Shown here: positions 1 to 9,059 of the stretch, in pieces
Position numbering within the stretch: position 1 is the first letter of the stretch
Layout of the letters: every line of letters starts with the position of its first letter
NCBI RefSeq assembly: GCF_013035425.1
Contig: NZ_WQHX01000001.1
Span: 806,001 to 870,000, forward strand
Direction: 5' to 3'
Source of the DNA: Ruegeria arenilitoris
GTDB taxonomy: Bacteria > Pseudomonadota > Alphaproteobacteria > Rhodobacterales > Rhodobacteraceae
DNA: 64,000 nt
Position numbers and translations under genes: made by a program
Notes under the pieces: generated by a model
Database searches by the model: none
Seen by the model: only the letters and a program-made list of their open reading frames with translations
What the model was told of the DNA's origin: nothing

Positions 1-980
1 CCGGGCTGATCAAGACTGTCTGCCGGTGTGTAGTTCGTAGTTTCTATAATCACAGAAAAACGTTGAGGATCGCGCAACTACCCCTTTGGTTTTGATGCAG
101 TTGGAAGATCGCCAAGATCAACTGTCTTACCTGACGAGACACCCCATGCGGTGCTTTTGACCTTCCCTTCAAAGACTTGTCCAGGAAATGCATCAAAGGC
201 GATTTCGGCTTTATTGCCCGGTGCAAGTCGCGTCAGGTTGTTTTCGGTCATGAAGGCTTCCACCCACTGATCCTCGATTGAAATCAGGGTCATCAAGGGT
301 GCACCAGCATTTGCAAATGCCCCTTCATCAATTTTCAGGCCACCCACAATGACATCAGCGGGAGCGATAAGATCTGTCTTCTCAAGGTCAAGGCGGGCAT
401 CAGCTAATTTAGCGACCGCCAATCGGAGGCGTGGATTGTCGTCACCCGCCGAACCAAGTTGCTCTCGGGCGCGCTCCAACTCGGATTCAGCCGCGGAAAC
501 GGCGGCTTCTGCGGTCGAAACAGCTGCACGCGCTTCGTCGCCACGCGCTGGAGCGTAAATGCCTTTTTCTTCCAGCGTAAATATGCGAGCCGATTGCGCT
601 CGGGTTTCTTCCAGAAGCGCCTGAGCTTTTGCCAATGCTGCGGTTGCAGTGGCAACGGAAGCAGTCGAGGCACCGACGGTCTGTCCGGCGGCCTCCAGCT
701 CTGCTTCAGCCGCTTCAACTGCATTTTCAAAGCGCGTTTTTTCTAGGGATGCCAGCGTCGTGCCCGTTGGAACGAGCGTGTTCTTTTTAATCGGTATGTC
801 AGCGATGTAACCCGATACTTCGGGAACAACCGCAATAGTGTAACCCTGCACTGAAGCGTTGTTAGTTGTCGGGGTGATCCTGTCGCTAAAAACATACCAA
901 ACAAAAATCAGCAGTATGAATACCGCGACGATTGGAACTATCCATCCCGGTCTTTGAAGCTCGTGGTCAGAGTCCGCCAT
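1..980 (-). pseudogene. HlyD/EmrA-family efflux membrane-fusion protein, interrupted by an amber codon and running off the window
   Basis: Periplasmic adaptor of a tripartite or two-part efflux pump. The start is an ATG at 980 behind a near-perfect AGGAGGTGA. Residues about 12-31 form one membrane anchor; then come a lipoyl-like half, a long Ala/Glu-rich coiled coil (about 85-175), the second lipoyl half and the beta barrel. The frame stops at TAG (78-80) after 300 residues. Past that codon the same frame stays open to base 1 and reads LRDPQRFSV, which matches the (W)LRDAQRFPV continuation I know from this family, so TAG most likely replaces a Trp TGG through a single G-to-A change. Membrane-fusion proteins of this type usually run 340-390 residues. 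The gene is therefore a nonsense allele or holds a base error. No partner transporter is visible here; it may lie off the left edge. Confidence 0.8.
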
Positions 981-1260
981 TTCACCTCCTTCATCGCTAG
1001 CAAGCTCATCGACGCTAGTAATTTTAGCCTTTGTCTGAACAAGTTCTGATAGATCGTCACCTGACAGAATTGGTTCAAATGCATTTCGACGAGCGACTTA
1101 CTGCAAAACACTTAGACATCTGAATATCTACAATACATGATAGTTTTGGTCATCAAGTTGCGTTTTTTGACGAAAATTATCAGGCAGCCGAAACGCTGTT
1201 TCCGTTCTATGGCATAGTCACGAGGTGGAAAATGAGCCTTGCATATTCAGAGGGTCGAAC

Positions 1261-2253
1261 ATGAATGGCCCCGCGCAGCCCTTGATCCGGTTGTCTACAG
1301 CGAGTCCGATCTTGAGCACGCTGGATGCTGTTTATGCGGATACCGATGAGTTGCTAACGCGCTTGGGTATCTCGCGATCCTCGTTCGATGACCCCGACGC
1401 ATATATCCACGCAATCGTCATGTATCAGTTGTTCGAAGAGGCAGCTGCGGCCACAAACGACATTCATCTGCTGGGGAAACTTGGCACGAAAATGGCGGTT
1501 TCAAACTGGCCACCATTGGTCGGCGCTGCCAAAGGTGCCAAAACGCTCGGCTCATTTCTGACGGCGGTCGTTATCGCCGCGACTGAGCATTCAAGTTCGA
1601 CGGAGCACCACCTGGACATACACGGAAAGTCTGCGGTTATGTCCGGAAAAAGGTATTTTGAAACACCTTTCGTTCCTGCTCAGATAGACGCATTTTTTGC
1701 TTGTTTGTTTTCTGAGATAGTCGCGAGGAGTGTCGGGAGAAGTTGGTCCGCTGCCAACACGCTGATAACCGTAAGCGATCCCAATGCATTGCCGGATGAT
1801 TTCAAAGGTTCCAAACCAATCAAAGGGGACAGGTTTGGGCATCGCATAGCGTTTCCCGCTGAGTGGCTGAACTTAGAGTTTTCAAAAGAGGGGTACTTCC
1901 AAATCCCGACAGATGACAGTGGTGAACGCAAACCGCCTCGATCACTAGCCGAGAGTGTCAGCGAAGCGCTTAGACCGCACGTCGATGCAGGCTTTCTGAG
2001 CAACAACAAGGCAGCCGAAATTTTCGGACTATCCGAACAACAACTTGCTCGAAAACTCAGGAAAGAGGGTACGACCCTTGGCAAATTACTAGCAGATCTA
2101 AAGCGACGTCGCGCCGAAGAGCTGTTGGTGGATGGCGACCACAGTGTCACGCAGGTGGCCGAAATGCTTGGCTACTCTGACGCGACAAGCTTCGCGCACG
2201 CGTTCAGGGGGTGGACTGGGATACCACCGAGCAAAATAAAAAAGGATATCTGA
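1261..2253 (+). CDS. AraC-family transcriptional regulator
   Basis: DNA-binding regulator of about 330 residues. The N-terminal two thirds resembles the arabinose-binding-like domain of the OruR/ArgR-type AraC group (PF12625), and the C-terminal 90 residues carry two helix-turn-helix units: one around NKAAEIFGLSEQQLARKL and one around VTQVAEMLGYSDATSFAHAF, ending in the usual TGIPPS. A GTG at 1225 is also in frame, but the ATG at 1261 has AGAGGG six bases upstream and gives the usual length, so it is preferred. The next gene, a glutamate:sodium symporter, follows on the same strand after 88 bases, so control of amino-acid uptake is a reasonable guess; ligand and operator are not visible. Confidence 0.88.
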   Translation: MNGPAQPLIRLSTASPILSTLDAVYADTDELLTRLGISRSSFDDPDAYIHAIVMYQLFEEAAAATNDIHLLGKLGTKMAVSNWPPLVGAAKGAKTLGSFLTAVVIAATEHSSSTEHHLDIHGKSAVMSGKRYFETPFVPAQIDAFFACLFSEIVARSVGRSWSAANTLITVSDPNALPDDFKGSKPIKGDRFGHRIAFPAEWLNLEFSKEGYFQIPTDDSGERKPPRSLAESVSEALRPHVDAGFLSNNKAAEIFGLSEQQLARKLRKEGTTLGKLLADLKRRRAEELLVDGDHSVTQVAEMLGYSDATSFAHAFRGWTGIPPSKIKKDI

Positions 2254-2341
2254 TATAACTTCTCAAATTCAAAAATTAAGACAAAACCAATCCTAAAAAA
2301 CTGACAGAAATTCACTTGCTTGGACCGGGACACAACACACC

Positions 2342-3562
2342 ATGGAAATGCTTGATCCGATAGAAATTGACAGCTTTGGCGCCGTTACAATCGGTATATT
2401 GGTCTATTTTCTTGGCGCACGGTTGACCCGTCGTTACGCAGTCTTGTCCAAGTACAGCATTCCAGAGCCAGTTAGCGGAGGCCTTCTGGCGGCCATTCTG
2501 GCTTTGCTTGTGGTTTTAGCGACTGGCCGTGCAATCAGCTACGAACTAAGCGCCAGAGACTTTTTGTTGGTCTACTTTTTCACGACAGTTGGTCTAAACG
2601 CCCGTTTTGCTGACCTGCTAAAGGGTGGACCACTTCTAGTGCTCATGCTTGGGCTCACGATTGCCTTTATGCTCGTGCAGAACGTGGTGGGCATGATTGG
2701 TGCGCTTTTGTTCGGCATGCCGTCACAAGCAGGCGTGCTGTTGGGAACCGCTTCCTTGATTGGAGGCCACGGCACAGCCATTGCCTGGGGTCCAACCATA
2801 GAAAATAGCTATCAAGTCGTCGGCGCTTCCGAACTGGGAATAGCCACAGCGACCGTTGGTCTGATCTTGGCCAGCGTTCTGGGTGGACCCATTGCTCGTT
2901 TTCTCATCCAAAAAAACGATCTCAAGAGTGTCGAGGACTCAGAAGAAGAAGTTGCAACGGTTGCGGAGCCAACTACCGACCAACCATCGACAGTTACTCA
3001 TGTAGACCTGATGAATTGTGTGCTCTGGATTCACATCGCTATCGCGATTGGGTATTCCGTATTCGAAGCACTTGAGGCAGCAGGAGTGAAACTGCCCCTG
3101 TTCGTGCCTTGCCTCTTAAGCGGAATCTTACTGTCGAACTTGCTGCCGCCCTTGTTTTCTAAGCTCAAATGGCCTGCTGGCACTCCTGCGATGAACGTGA
3201 TCTCCGAATTCAGCCTGTCAGTATTTCTGGCAATGTCGTTGATGAGTATGGAGTTGTGGACGCTCGCCAGTAGCGCGGGAGTTTTGATCACAACCATGCT
3301 TTTGCAATCAATCGCGGCCGTAGCATTCATAATTTTCATCGTGTTCCGCCTGATGGGAAAAAACTACTTCGCAGCCGTCATATCAGCTGGTTTTGCTGGG
3401 TTCTCGTTGGGTGCGACACCGACAGCCATCGCGAATATGACAGCAGTCACACAACGCTATGGCCCTTCGCCTGTGGCGTTTATTGTTCTACCATTGGTTT
3501 CAGCTTTCTTTGTCGACTTAGCGAACGCATTCATAATTCAATGGTTTCTGGGATTTGGTTGA
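2342..3562 (+). CDS. gltS: Sodium/glutamate symporter GltS
   Basis: Inner-membrane Na+-coupled glutamate carrier of the ESS family. It is 406 residues long, close to the roughly 400 of the family, with about ten hydrophobic segments in two inverted halves separated by an acidic cytoplasmic loop (about 195-225). Both re-entrant motifs are present: GGHGTA near residue 141 and GATPTA near residue 357. No clear Shine-Dalgarno precedes the ATG at 2342; a second ATG two codons on is an alternative start. It probably shares control with the AraC regulator just upstream. The GltS assignment is firm; exact substrate (L- or D-glutamate) is inferred from the family. Confidence 0.92.
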   Translation: MEMLDPIEIDSFGAVTIGILVYFLGARLTRRYAVLSKYSIPEPVSGGLLAAILALLVVLATGRAISYELSARDFLLVYFFTTVGLNARFADLLKGGPLLVLMLGLTIAFMLVQNVVGMIGALLFGMPSQAGVLLGTASLIGGHGTAIAWGPTIENSYQVVGASELGIATATVGLILASVLGGPIARFLIQKNDLKSVEDSEEEVATVAEPTTDQPSTVTHVDLMNCVLWIHIAIAIGYSVFEALEAAGVKLPLFVPCLLSGILLSNLLPPLFSKLKWPAGTPAMNVISEFSLSVFLAMSLMSMELWTLASSAGVLITTMLLQSIAAVAFIIFIVFRLMGKNYFAAVISAGFAGFSLGATPTAIANMTAVTQRYGPSPVAFIVLPLVSAFFVDLANAFIIQWFLGFG

Positions 3563-3942
3563 AGCATTGTGTTTCGCGCCCAAGCCAAAGAACTGCCTCC
3601 GCAGATCTAAGTCGGCGTAGCCCGCGCCTTGGAGCCTGCAAGGTGTAGTTGTGAATGTCCGCTTTAGGCTGCAACCGGTCTTAGGCGGGAAAAGCAGCTA
3701 ACAGAAACACTGTGTTCGGTTTTCCGACGCTTCACACGCGACGAACAAGCGAACGTCAACAGGTGAAAACTTTGTTCTCAGAATGTCGAAACAACATTCG
3801 CCAATTCTCGTGCCGCAGCAGCATCTTGAAGCGGCGGCAATCCGAATAATCGTCGATATTCGTGTAGGCGCGCATAACGTTGCGTTCCAGTCATTGATTT
3901 CATTCATGAAATTCAAGTGTGCTCGCGCATAATTATTTTGAA
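3563..3942. other. Intergenic region, no gene recognised
   Basis: 380 bases between convergent gltS and the cyclase-GFA gene. Short open frames here show no recognisable product. Bases 3652-3680 (GAATGTCCGCTTTAGGC and following) weakly resemble the dispersed intergenic repeat found in the right third of the window. Confidence 0.5.
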
Positions 3943-4992
3943 TCAGAATACTTTCGGGGGCTTTGCCATAGGACCCCATGTAGCCGGATCCGGCAATCCG
4001 ACGCTCGACCATGCTTCTTGTAACACGCGCGACTCGGACGACTGTGTGCGAGGCAAATCATCCAGGATATCAATCCAGGGCATTTGACTTTCGATACCGT
4101 TATGTGCTGCCGGGGCAAGGCCGGTTGGCCGATCAAGGCTTGGAGTGAATACAACAATATATGCGGCCATCCGTGGTTGAACGAGTTTATAAGTCAAATT
4201 GGAACCACATGTCGCGCAGAACCCACGTTCAGCTATTGGCGATGATGCAAAATAACGGGGTTCTTCATTCAAAAACCTTAAGGACGATGCAGGGAAAGCC
4301 GTCCATGTGCTCATCGCAGAACCTGTGAATTTTTGGCAAATACTACAGTGGCAATAACCTGCACTGATTGCTGGCGCGTTGATTTCATACCGGACAGAAC
4401 CGCAAAGACATCCGCCCGTTACACGTGTTCTAGCAAGCTCATCTTCATCGAAATCGAAAAATCCACCGGTCGCCCCCGGTTTTGATTGCGTCATGTAAAC
4501 GTGAATAGGAGCATCCGTTTCCTTCAGGCGTTTGTGCCCGCAATCCTCCAGGGGAAGATCAACCTTGTTGCGAATCTGATTCATAACTTCGCTGGATACG
4601 GCAATGCCTCCCGGCTCAGAAAGGGCCTCCAACCGCGCAGCAATGTTGACGCCGTCACCCATTAAATCGTCTTCCTTGACAATAACGTCGCCCAAAGAAA
4701 CCCCGATCCGGAGCAAAAGTGGTTTAGTATCATGCGCTTGTTGGGCATCGAGTGTCGATGTCCTCTGAATGCCTATTGCGCAATTTACTGCTTCCAAAGT
4801 GCTCGAGAATTCTGCCAAAAAGCCATCTCCGAGAGATTTGAAAACCCTACCTCTGTTTGCCTCGACTTGCATGCCAATTACGTCACGCTTCAAGTTCTCA
4901 AGCTTCTTTAAGGTTCCTGCCTCGTCCTGCGATACGAGACCGGAGAAGCCTACAACGTCGATTGCCATAATGGCCGCCAGCTTGCGTTCCAT
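3943..4992 (-). CDS. Class III nucleotidyl cyclase fused to a GFA (glutathione-dependent formaldehyde-activating-like) zinc domain
   Basis: Two-domain cytosolic protein of about 349 residues with no membrane segment. Residues 1-165 are a class III adenylate/guanylate cyclase: metal-binding Asp in AIDVVGFS, second Asp in FKSLGDGF (the Lys suits ATP), and the transition-state region GVNIAARLE. Residues about 188-310 are a GFA/Mss4-like domain with the full set of zinc cysteines: GCLCGSVRY, CHCSICQKFTG and FCATCGSNL. The start chosen is ATG 4992, preceded by GAGGTGA; an in-frame GTG lies two codons upstream. GFA domains bind glutathione adducts or small-molecule substrates, so a cAMP signal gated by a thiol or aldehyde ligand is possible; this is inference. 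The gene stands alone and divergent from nothing obvious. Confidence 0.88.
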   Translation of the reverse strand: MERKLAAIMAIDVVGFSGLVSQDEAGTLKKLENLKRDVIGMQVEANRGRVFKSLGDGFLAEFSSTLEAVNCAIGIQRTSTLDAQQAHDTKPLLLRIGVSLGDVIVKEDDLMGDGVNIAARLEALSEPGGIAVSSEVMNQIRNKVDLPLEDCGHKRLKETDAPIHVYMTQSKPGATGGFFDFDEDELARTRVTGGCLCGSVRYEINAPAISAGYCHCSICQKFTGSAMSTWTAFPASSLRFLNEEPRYFASSPIAERGFCATCGSNLTYKLVQPRMAAYIVVFTPSLDRPTGLAPAAHNGIESQMPWIDILDDLPRTQSSESRVLQEAWSSVGLPDPATWGPMAKPPKVF

Positions 4993-5429
4993 CTTCACCT
5001 CGACTTGGTAAGTGTGAGTTGAAGTCCTATCGATGATGATATCAGCTTCGGTGTTTCTAAGGAAACAACGCTTACAGCTTTCTTCAAATCAAGTTTTAGT
5101 ACTCTGTGTCCCAGTTCACTGAACCCTTCGGTAAAGCAGTTTAACCTAGGCTCAGCCACAGGAGGTCATCATGCTTCGCCAAACTTCGAAAACCAGCCCA
5201 GCTCAGGCCGTACAGGCAACTAACGTGATCCATCCATTTGTACGGATATTGCGTCGTTGCAGCCAAATGCAACGCCAAGTTAACCGCTATCATTGAGTTT
5301 CAGTTGAATTTGCGTAGCAGTGAACTGAACGATATGTGTCGGTTAACCAGCGGTTTAATTTTAGGTGCGGCGAGCCAGTATTTGCTGTTGCGCAGTCTTG
5401 CCGCGAAACTCCTAACTGTATTTTAAAAC
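4993..5429. other. Intergenic region, no firm gene
   Basis: 437 bases upstream of the cyclase-GFA gene and downstream of the hydratase gene. The only feature noted is a 41-codon frame with a strong ribosome-binding site at 5171, listed separately. No promoter could be assigned with confidence. Confidence 0.4.
5171..5296 (+). CDS. Possible small protein, 41 residues, unknown
   Basis: An ATG at 5171 sits five bases after a perfect AGGAGG, and the frame runs 41 codons to TGA at 5294-5296. The product is basic (several Arg, net positive) with no membrane segment and no family I recognise. It could be a real micro-protein, or the 5' remnant of a lost gene whose ribosome-binding site survives. Only the Shine-Dalgarno supports it. 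Confidence 0.25.
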   Translation: MLRQTSKTSPAQAVQATNVIHPFVRILRRCSQMQRQVNRYH

Positions 5430-6206
5430 TCAAACGAACCGCACTGAAAGCTTTTCGCTCATAACTCCACCAAAACATGCGGACCATGTTTCGTTGGCGA
5501 AAACTGGTTGCGCATCAGTAAGCGTGCCCGTTGTTACGAGCTCGCCTTCCTGAAGGGCTTCTTCTGCTGAAACAATCGATACAAGATGTGCCAAGACTTC
5601 GATTGGACCACCCAAGGCGTTTTCCCCTTTTCCAGTATCGATTGTTTCTTCATCCCGACGTAATTCCAGCGGTACCGAAGCCAAACCATCTAAAACCTCA
5701 TTCGTTGCGGGTATTTTTTCGCCTATCACAAGACATCCATGTAAACCCTGAGCTGCGATCGAGTCCGCGACAGAGAATTTCCAATTCGGATAGATTGATT
5801 GGACAATCTCAAACCCGGGGGCGACCCAATCCACGCAGCCAGCCAATTGTCTTTTGCTCATGCCCTTCTTGGGAGTTTTTCCTAGGCCAATAACGATTTC
5901 AGGTTCGATCCTTGGTTCTGCGTAATCGGAGAGCTTTACAGGCTGAACTGCCGAGAACAGACTTTCTGAGTGAACCACACCCCAGATCGGTTGATAAACG
6001 CCATATACAGGCCAGATGGCACGGTTAGTGAACCCAACTTTCCGTCCTACTGGGCGCCGATCCATGAGCGCGCGAACGCGATTGGCGATTGAATAAGCTT
6101 GTTCCAAGGAAAGAGGCTCTGTCTCAGATGAGAGTCCAGAAATTTGGCGTGGTACGGTCAACGCGTTTGCAATGCGAATTGCTTTTGTTTCGAGGTCACC
6201 ATTCAT
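5430..6206 (-). CDS. 2-keto-4-pentenoate hydratase/2-oxohepta-3-ene-1,7-dioate hydratase-family protein
   Basis: 258 residues, the usual length of MhpD/HpaH hydratases in the fumarylacetoacetase fold. These enzymes add water to 2-hydroxypenta-2,4-dienoate-type products of aromatic meta-cleavage, or decarboxylate oxalocrotonate. Seen here: GRKVGFTN, the metal-binding acidic run EPRIEPEIVIGL (about residues 95-106), FEIVQS, and GENALGGP, all typical of the family. It is a lone gene with no ring-cleavage dioxygenase beside it, so the pathway is unassigned. The start codon at 6206 lacks an obvious Shine-Dalgarno. Confidence 0.85.
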   Translation of the reverse strand: MNGDLETKAIRIANALTVPRQISGLSSETEPLSLEQAYSIANRVRALMDRRPVGRKVGFTNRAIWPVYGVYQPIWGVVHSESLFSAVQPVKLSDYAEPRIEPEIVIGLGKTPKKGMSKRQLAGCVDWVAPGFEIVQSIYPNWKFSVADSIAAQGLHGCLVIGEKIPATNEVLDGLASVPLELRRDEETIDTGKGENALGGPIEVLAHLVSIVSAEEALQEGELVTTGTLTDAQPVFANETWSACFGGVMSEKLSVRFV

Positions 6207-6394
6207 TCAATTACTATACCTCAACTGCACAAGAAATTTGTGTGTAAAATTTGGTCAAACTTTGGGAAAAAGCCTAGTCAAAAGTTGCGTCTGTTGAACG
6301 ATTTAGGCTTGGGTCTTATCGAAGTTTCTTTAGCAGGCGTACATTATCAGTACTTATCTGACTATTTTGAAAATAAAGCATATATTGTAACGAC

Positions 6395-6763
6395 ATGCCC
6401 GATCTCGAAAAAAATAAGAAAAATGTCATCGCTTTTTACGAGATGATGTTCAACGATTGTCGACCTGCCGAAGCGATATCGATTTTTGTTGGCGAAACAT
6501 ATACTCAACACAACCCGTATGTCGGGGACGGAAAACAAGCCTTTATTGATTACTTTGAAAGCTATGGAACCTTTCGAATACCGGGCTTTCGACTGCCAAA
6601 ATTTCTTCATGCTCAGTTTAACAGAAAGCCAATTTTTCTGACTTGTGGGTTTACGCATAGGTTGTTCGGCTTGAACCAGGGCGATGGATGCCGAACTATG
6701 ACCAAATTCCCAATAATAGCTGAGCAGTTTCAATTACTTAGAGTTCATCCATTTTTTGACTAA
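6395..6763 (+). pseudogene. SnoaL-like (NTF2-fold) protein, 3' half lost
   Basis: The first 50 residues ([18 protein letters not shown], then [19 protein letters not shown]) are a clear match to the start of small SnoaL-like polyketide-cyclase/ester-hydrolase proteins. After YF the expected core (aromatic-rich strands ending in a GKIVEHWDV-type motif) is absent and the frame reads unrelated residues until it stops at 6763. It also runs 26 bases into the 3' end of the convergent LysR gene. I read this as a 5' fragment joined to foreign or shifted sequence. No second half was found in other frames here. Confidence 0.6.
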
Positions 6764-7625
6764 TGAATTTCGCAAAGGCCGCAACGCGGCGGGGCTGTGC
6801 GCGGTTGGGTGGAAACATCATTTGCAGCGGTTTTGGCGGTGGAAGGTACTCATCCAAAAAGGACACCAATTTTCCGGACCGCACATCGGAACCCACATCA
6901 AGTTCGGATTTTAACACGATACCATGACCGGCAATGGCCCAATCGCGAATGAGTGAGCCGTCATTAACAATTCGATTTCCTTTGACTGGAACTCGCTGGC
7001 TGGTTGAGCCTGAGCCAAACTCCCACACGTTGTCGAGCGTATTGCCGAACCGCATGATCAGGCAGTTGTGACGTACAAGGTCATCGGGTCGTTTTGGGGT
7101 TCCGTGTTTTATGACATAGCTTGGGGCCGCGCATACGAACCGCTGGTAATTTCCAAGACTGCGAATTCTTAGCGAACTGTCAGAGATGTTTCCGAACCGG
7201 ATGGCCAAGTCAAACCCCTGTCCAACCAGATCGACATATCCGTCTGAGAGCAAAAGCTCGATTGAAACAGCAGGGTTAAATTCCGTGAACTCTGCAATCA
7301 CCTCTGAGACAAGGTTGCGTCCAAGGTCGATTGGCGCGCTGACGCGGATTGGCCCAGACAAGGTTTCAGCGCCATACCGAATACGGGCGTCTAATTCCGA
7401 AACTTCGCCTAGAACATTCTTGGCACCATCGATCAAAAGTCGTCCTTCTTCTGTCAAGCTGATGGACCGGGTCGTTCGATTGAACAGCACTACGCCATAA
7501 TGGGCTTCAAGCGCGGCTAAGCGCTCGGATACCGTTGTGGTCGATAATCCGGTCTCTCGCGCGGCGGCAACAAGACTGCCTTTTTCAGCGATGGTTAGGA
7601 ACAAATTAAGATTATCTAGCAGCAT
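6738..7625 (-). CDS. LysR-family transcriptional regulator
   Basis: 295 residues, standard LysR length. An N-terminal winged helix-turn-helix (about residues 1-60, with [24 protein letters not shown]) precedes a periplasmic-binding-protein-like effector domain. It belongs to the CrgA/DsdC-like branch that often controls redox or quinone-detoxifying genes. It is divergent from the monooxygenase-dehydrogenase-glyoxalase operon that starts at 7729, and the 103-base gap holds a near-palindrome, so it probably controls that operon and itself. The inducer is unknown. Confidence 0.9.
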   Translation of the reverse strand: MLLDNLNLFLTIAEKGSLVAAARETGLSTTTVSERLAALEAHYGVVLFNRTTRSISLTEEGRLLIDGAKNVLGEVSELDARIRYGAETLSGPIRVSAPIDLGRNLVSEVIAEFTEFNPAVSIELLLSDGYVDLVGQGFDLAIRFGNISDSSLRIRSLGNYQRFVCAAPSYVIKHGTPKRPDDLVRHNCLIMRFGNTLDNVWEFGSGSTSQRVPVKGNRIVNDGSLIRDWAIAGHGIVLKSELDVGSDVRSGKLVSFLDEYLPPPKPLQMMFPPNRAQPRRVAAFAKFISQKMDEL

Positions 7626-7639
7626 TAGGCGAAAATTCC

Positions 7640-7653
7640 GGATTATATATTCC
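7640..7653. promoter_or_regulatory. Candidate LysR operator between divergent genes
   Basis: GGATTATATATTCC is a 14-base palindrome with two mismatches, extended outward by TTCC and GAA, in the gap between the LysR gene and the operon at 7729. On the minus strand it contains TATAAT, a likely -10 for the regulator. Position and symmetry suit a LysR site; there is no direct proof. Confidence 0.35.
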
Positions 7654-7728
7654 GAAGTTGCCTATTTATCCTGATTTGTCGGCGACGTAAATCCGACGAG
7701 TCTTTCTTATTTTCAAGGAACCGCACAG

Positions 7729-8019
7729 ATGGCCAAGCTGACAATCGTCGCCAATATAAAAGCTAATCCCAGCAAAATTGATCTTGTTAAGGCGGAACTA
7801 ATCAAGCTCATAGAAGTCACGCGCACTGAAGAAGGCTGCGTCAATTACGACCTGCATCAGGATAATGAAAACCCCGCACACTTCCTGTTTTATGAAAACT
7901 GGCAAAGCCGTGAGCTTTGGCAAGCTCATATGAAGGCCCCACATTTGGCCGCTTACATGGCGGCAACCGACGGCGCCGTCACCGAATTCACGCTGAATGA
8001 AATGACGGTCATCGGTTGA
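7729..8019 (+). CDS. Antibiotic biosynthesis monooxygenase (ABM/YgiN-like) domain protein
   Basis: 96-residue single-domain dimeric alpha+beta barrel. Seen: TIVANIKANPSKIDLVKAEL, GCVNYDLHQ, HFLFYENW and the closing AAYMAA, all typical of ABM proteins such as the quinol monooxygenase YgiN. These act without cofactors on quinols or small aromatics. It is the first gene of a three-gene operon with a zinc-less alcohol dehydrogenase and a VOC protein, divergent from the LysR regulator, which suggests quinone or electrophile handling. Confidence 0.88.
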   Translation: MAKLTIVANIKANPSKIDLVKAELIKLIEVTRTEEGCVNYDLHQDNENPAHFLFYENWQSRELWQAHMKAPHLAAYMAATDGAVTEFTLNEMTVIG

Positions 8020-8045
8020 TGCCTGTTTGAAGCAAGGAACGAACC

Positions 8046-9059
8046 ATGAAAGCCGTAGGATATCTGAAGGCCGGAAAGATAAATCAGCCAGACGCCTTGA
8101 TAGATTTTGAGACGGACAAACCGACACCTAATGGGCACGATCTGCTCGTAAAGGTACAGGCAGTCTCAGTAAACCCAGTTGATACCAAAATACGGCAGTT
8201 GCGCCCACCTGAAGGTGGACAACCCGCTATTCTCGGCTGGGATGCATTCGGGACAGTTCAAGCAGTCGGCGAAGCAGTCACAAACTATAATCCGGGAGAC
8301 CTTGTTTGGTATGCCGGGGCAATCGATCGGCCGGGGACCAACGCCGAATTTCATCTGGTTGATGAACGCATCGTCGGAGCCGCACCAAAGTCCGTCCCGG
8401 CTTCGGCTGCTGCTGCAATGCCACTTACGACCTTGACAGCTTATGAGATGCTGTTCGATCGGCTGCAGGTTGGTCAAAGTGTTCCAAATGGAACAAATAC
8501 TTTGCTGGTCATTGGTGGTGCTGGTGGTGTGGGTTCGATCACCATTCAGCTGGCCAGAGCCCTAACTGATTTGACTGTCATAGCTACCGCGTCCAGACCT
8601 GAGACCCAGGACTGGGTTCGGGAGTTGGGCGCACATCATGTGGTCAATCATGCGGAACCGTTTGGGCCCCAGCTCGAAGCTTTCGGTACCGAGAGCGTGG
8701 ATTTCGTATATTCGACCAATCAATCGCAACTTTACGCGGCCCAGGCCGGAGAGGTGATGACCCCCCAAGGTCGATTTGGTTTGATTGACGATCCAGCGAG
8801 TTTCGACATTATGCCGTTCAAATCCAAGTCGATCTCAATTCACTGGGAGTTCATGTACACTCGGTCATTGTTCGGGACGGGTGACATGAACCGTCAAAGT
8901 GATATCCTGAATCAGGTTGCCGGCCTGATAGATGCAGGAAAAGTCAGGTCAACAGCGACGGAAACACTTGGTAAAATCAATGCCGCCAATTTGATGGATG
9001 CCCATGCAATTCTCGAAAGCGGCAAAGCAAGGGGCAAGCTTGTCCTTGAAGGGTTTTAA
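8046..9059 (+). CDS. Medium-chain dehydrogenase/reductase, quinone-oxidoreductase type (zinc-binding alcohol dehydrogenase family)
   Basis: 337 residues. An N-terminal GroES-like domain (VSVNPVDTKIR, GWDAFGTV) precedes a Rossmann domain with the nucleotide motif VIGGAGGVGS at about residues 157-166. The catalytic zinc cysteine and histidine of true alcohol dehydrogenases are missing, so an NADPH-dependent quinone or enal reductase of the ZADH/QOR type is expected. It lies 26 bases after the ABM gene with AGGAACGAACC as ribosome-binding region, and directly abuts the next gene. Confidence 0.9.
   Translation: MKAVGYLKAGKINQPDALIDFETDKPTPNGHDLLVKVQAVSVNPVDTKIRQLRPPEGGQPAILGWDAFGTVQAVGEAVTNYNPGDLVWYAGAIDRPGTNAEFHLVDERIVGAAPKSVPASAAAAMPLTTLTAYEMLFDRLQVGQSVPNGTNTLLVIGGAGGVGSITIQLARALTDLTVIATASRPETQDWVRELGAHHVVNHAEPFGPQLEAFGTESVDFVYSTNQSQLYAAQAGEVMTPQGRFGLIDDPASFDIMPFKSKSISIHWEFMYTRSLFGTGDMNRQSDILNQVAGLIDAGKVRSTATETLGKINAANLMDAHAILESGKARGKLVLEGF

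Noticed and set aside
5238-5426. 62-codon frame in the gap before the hydratase gene
   Set aside because: No ribosome-binding site, no family likeness, and it overlaps the better-supported small frame at 5171.
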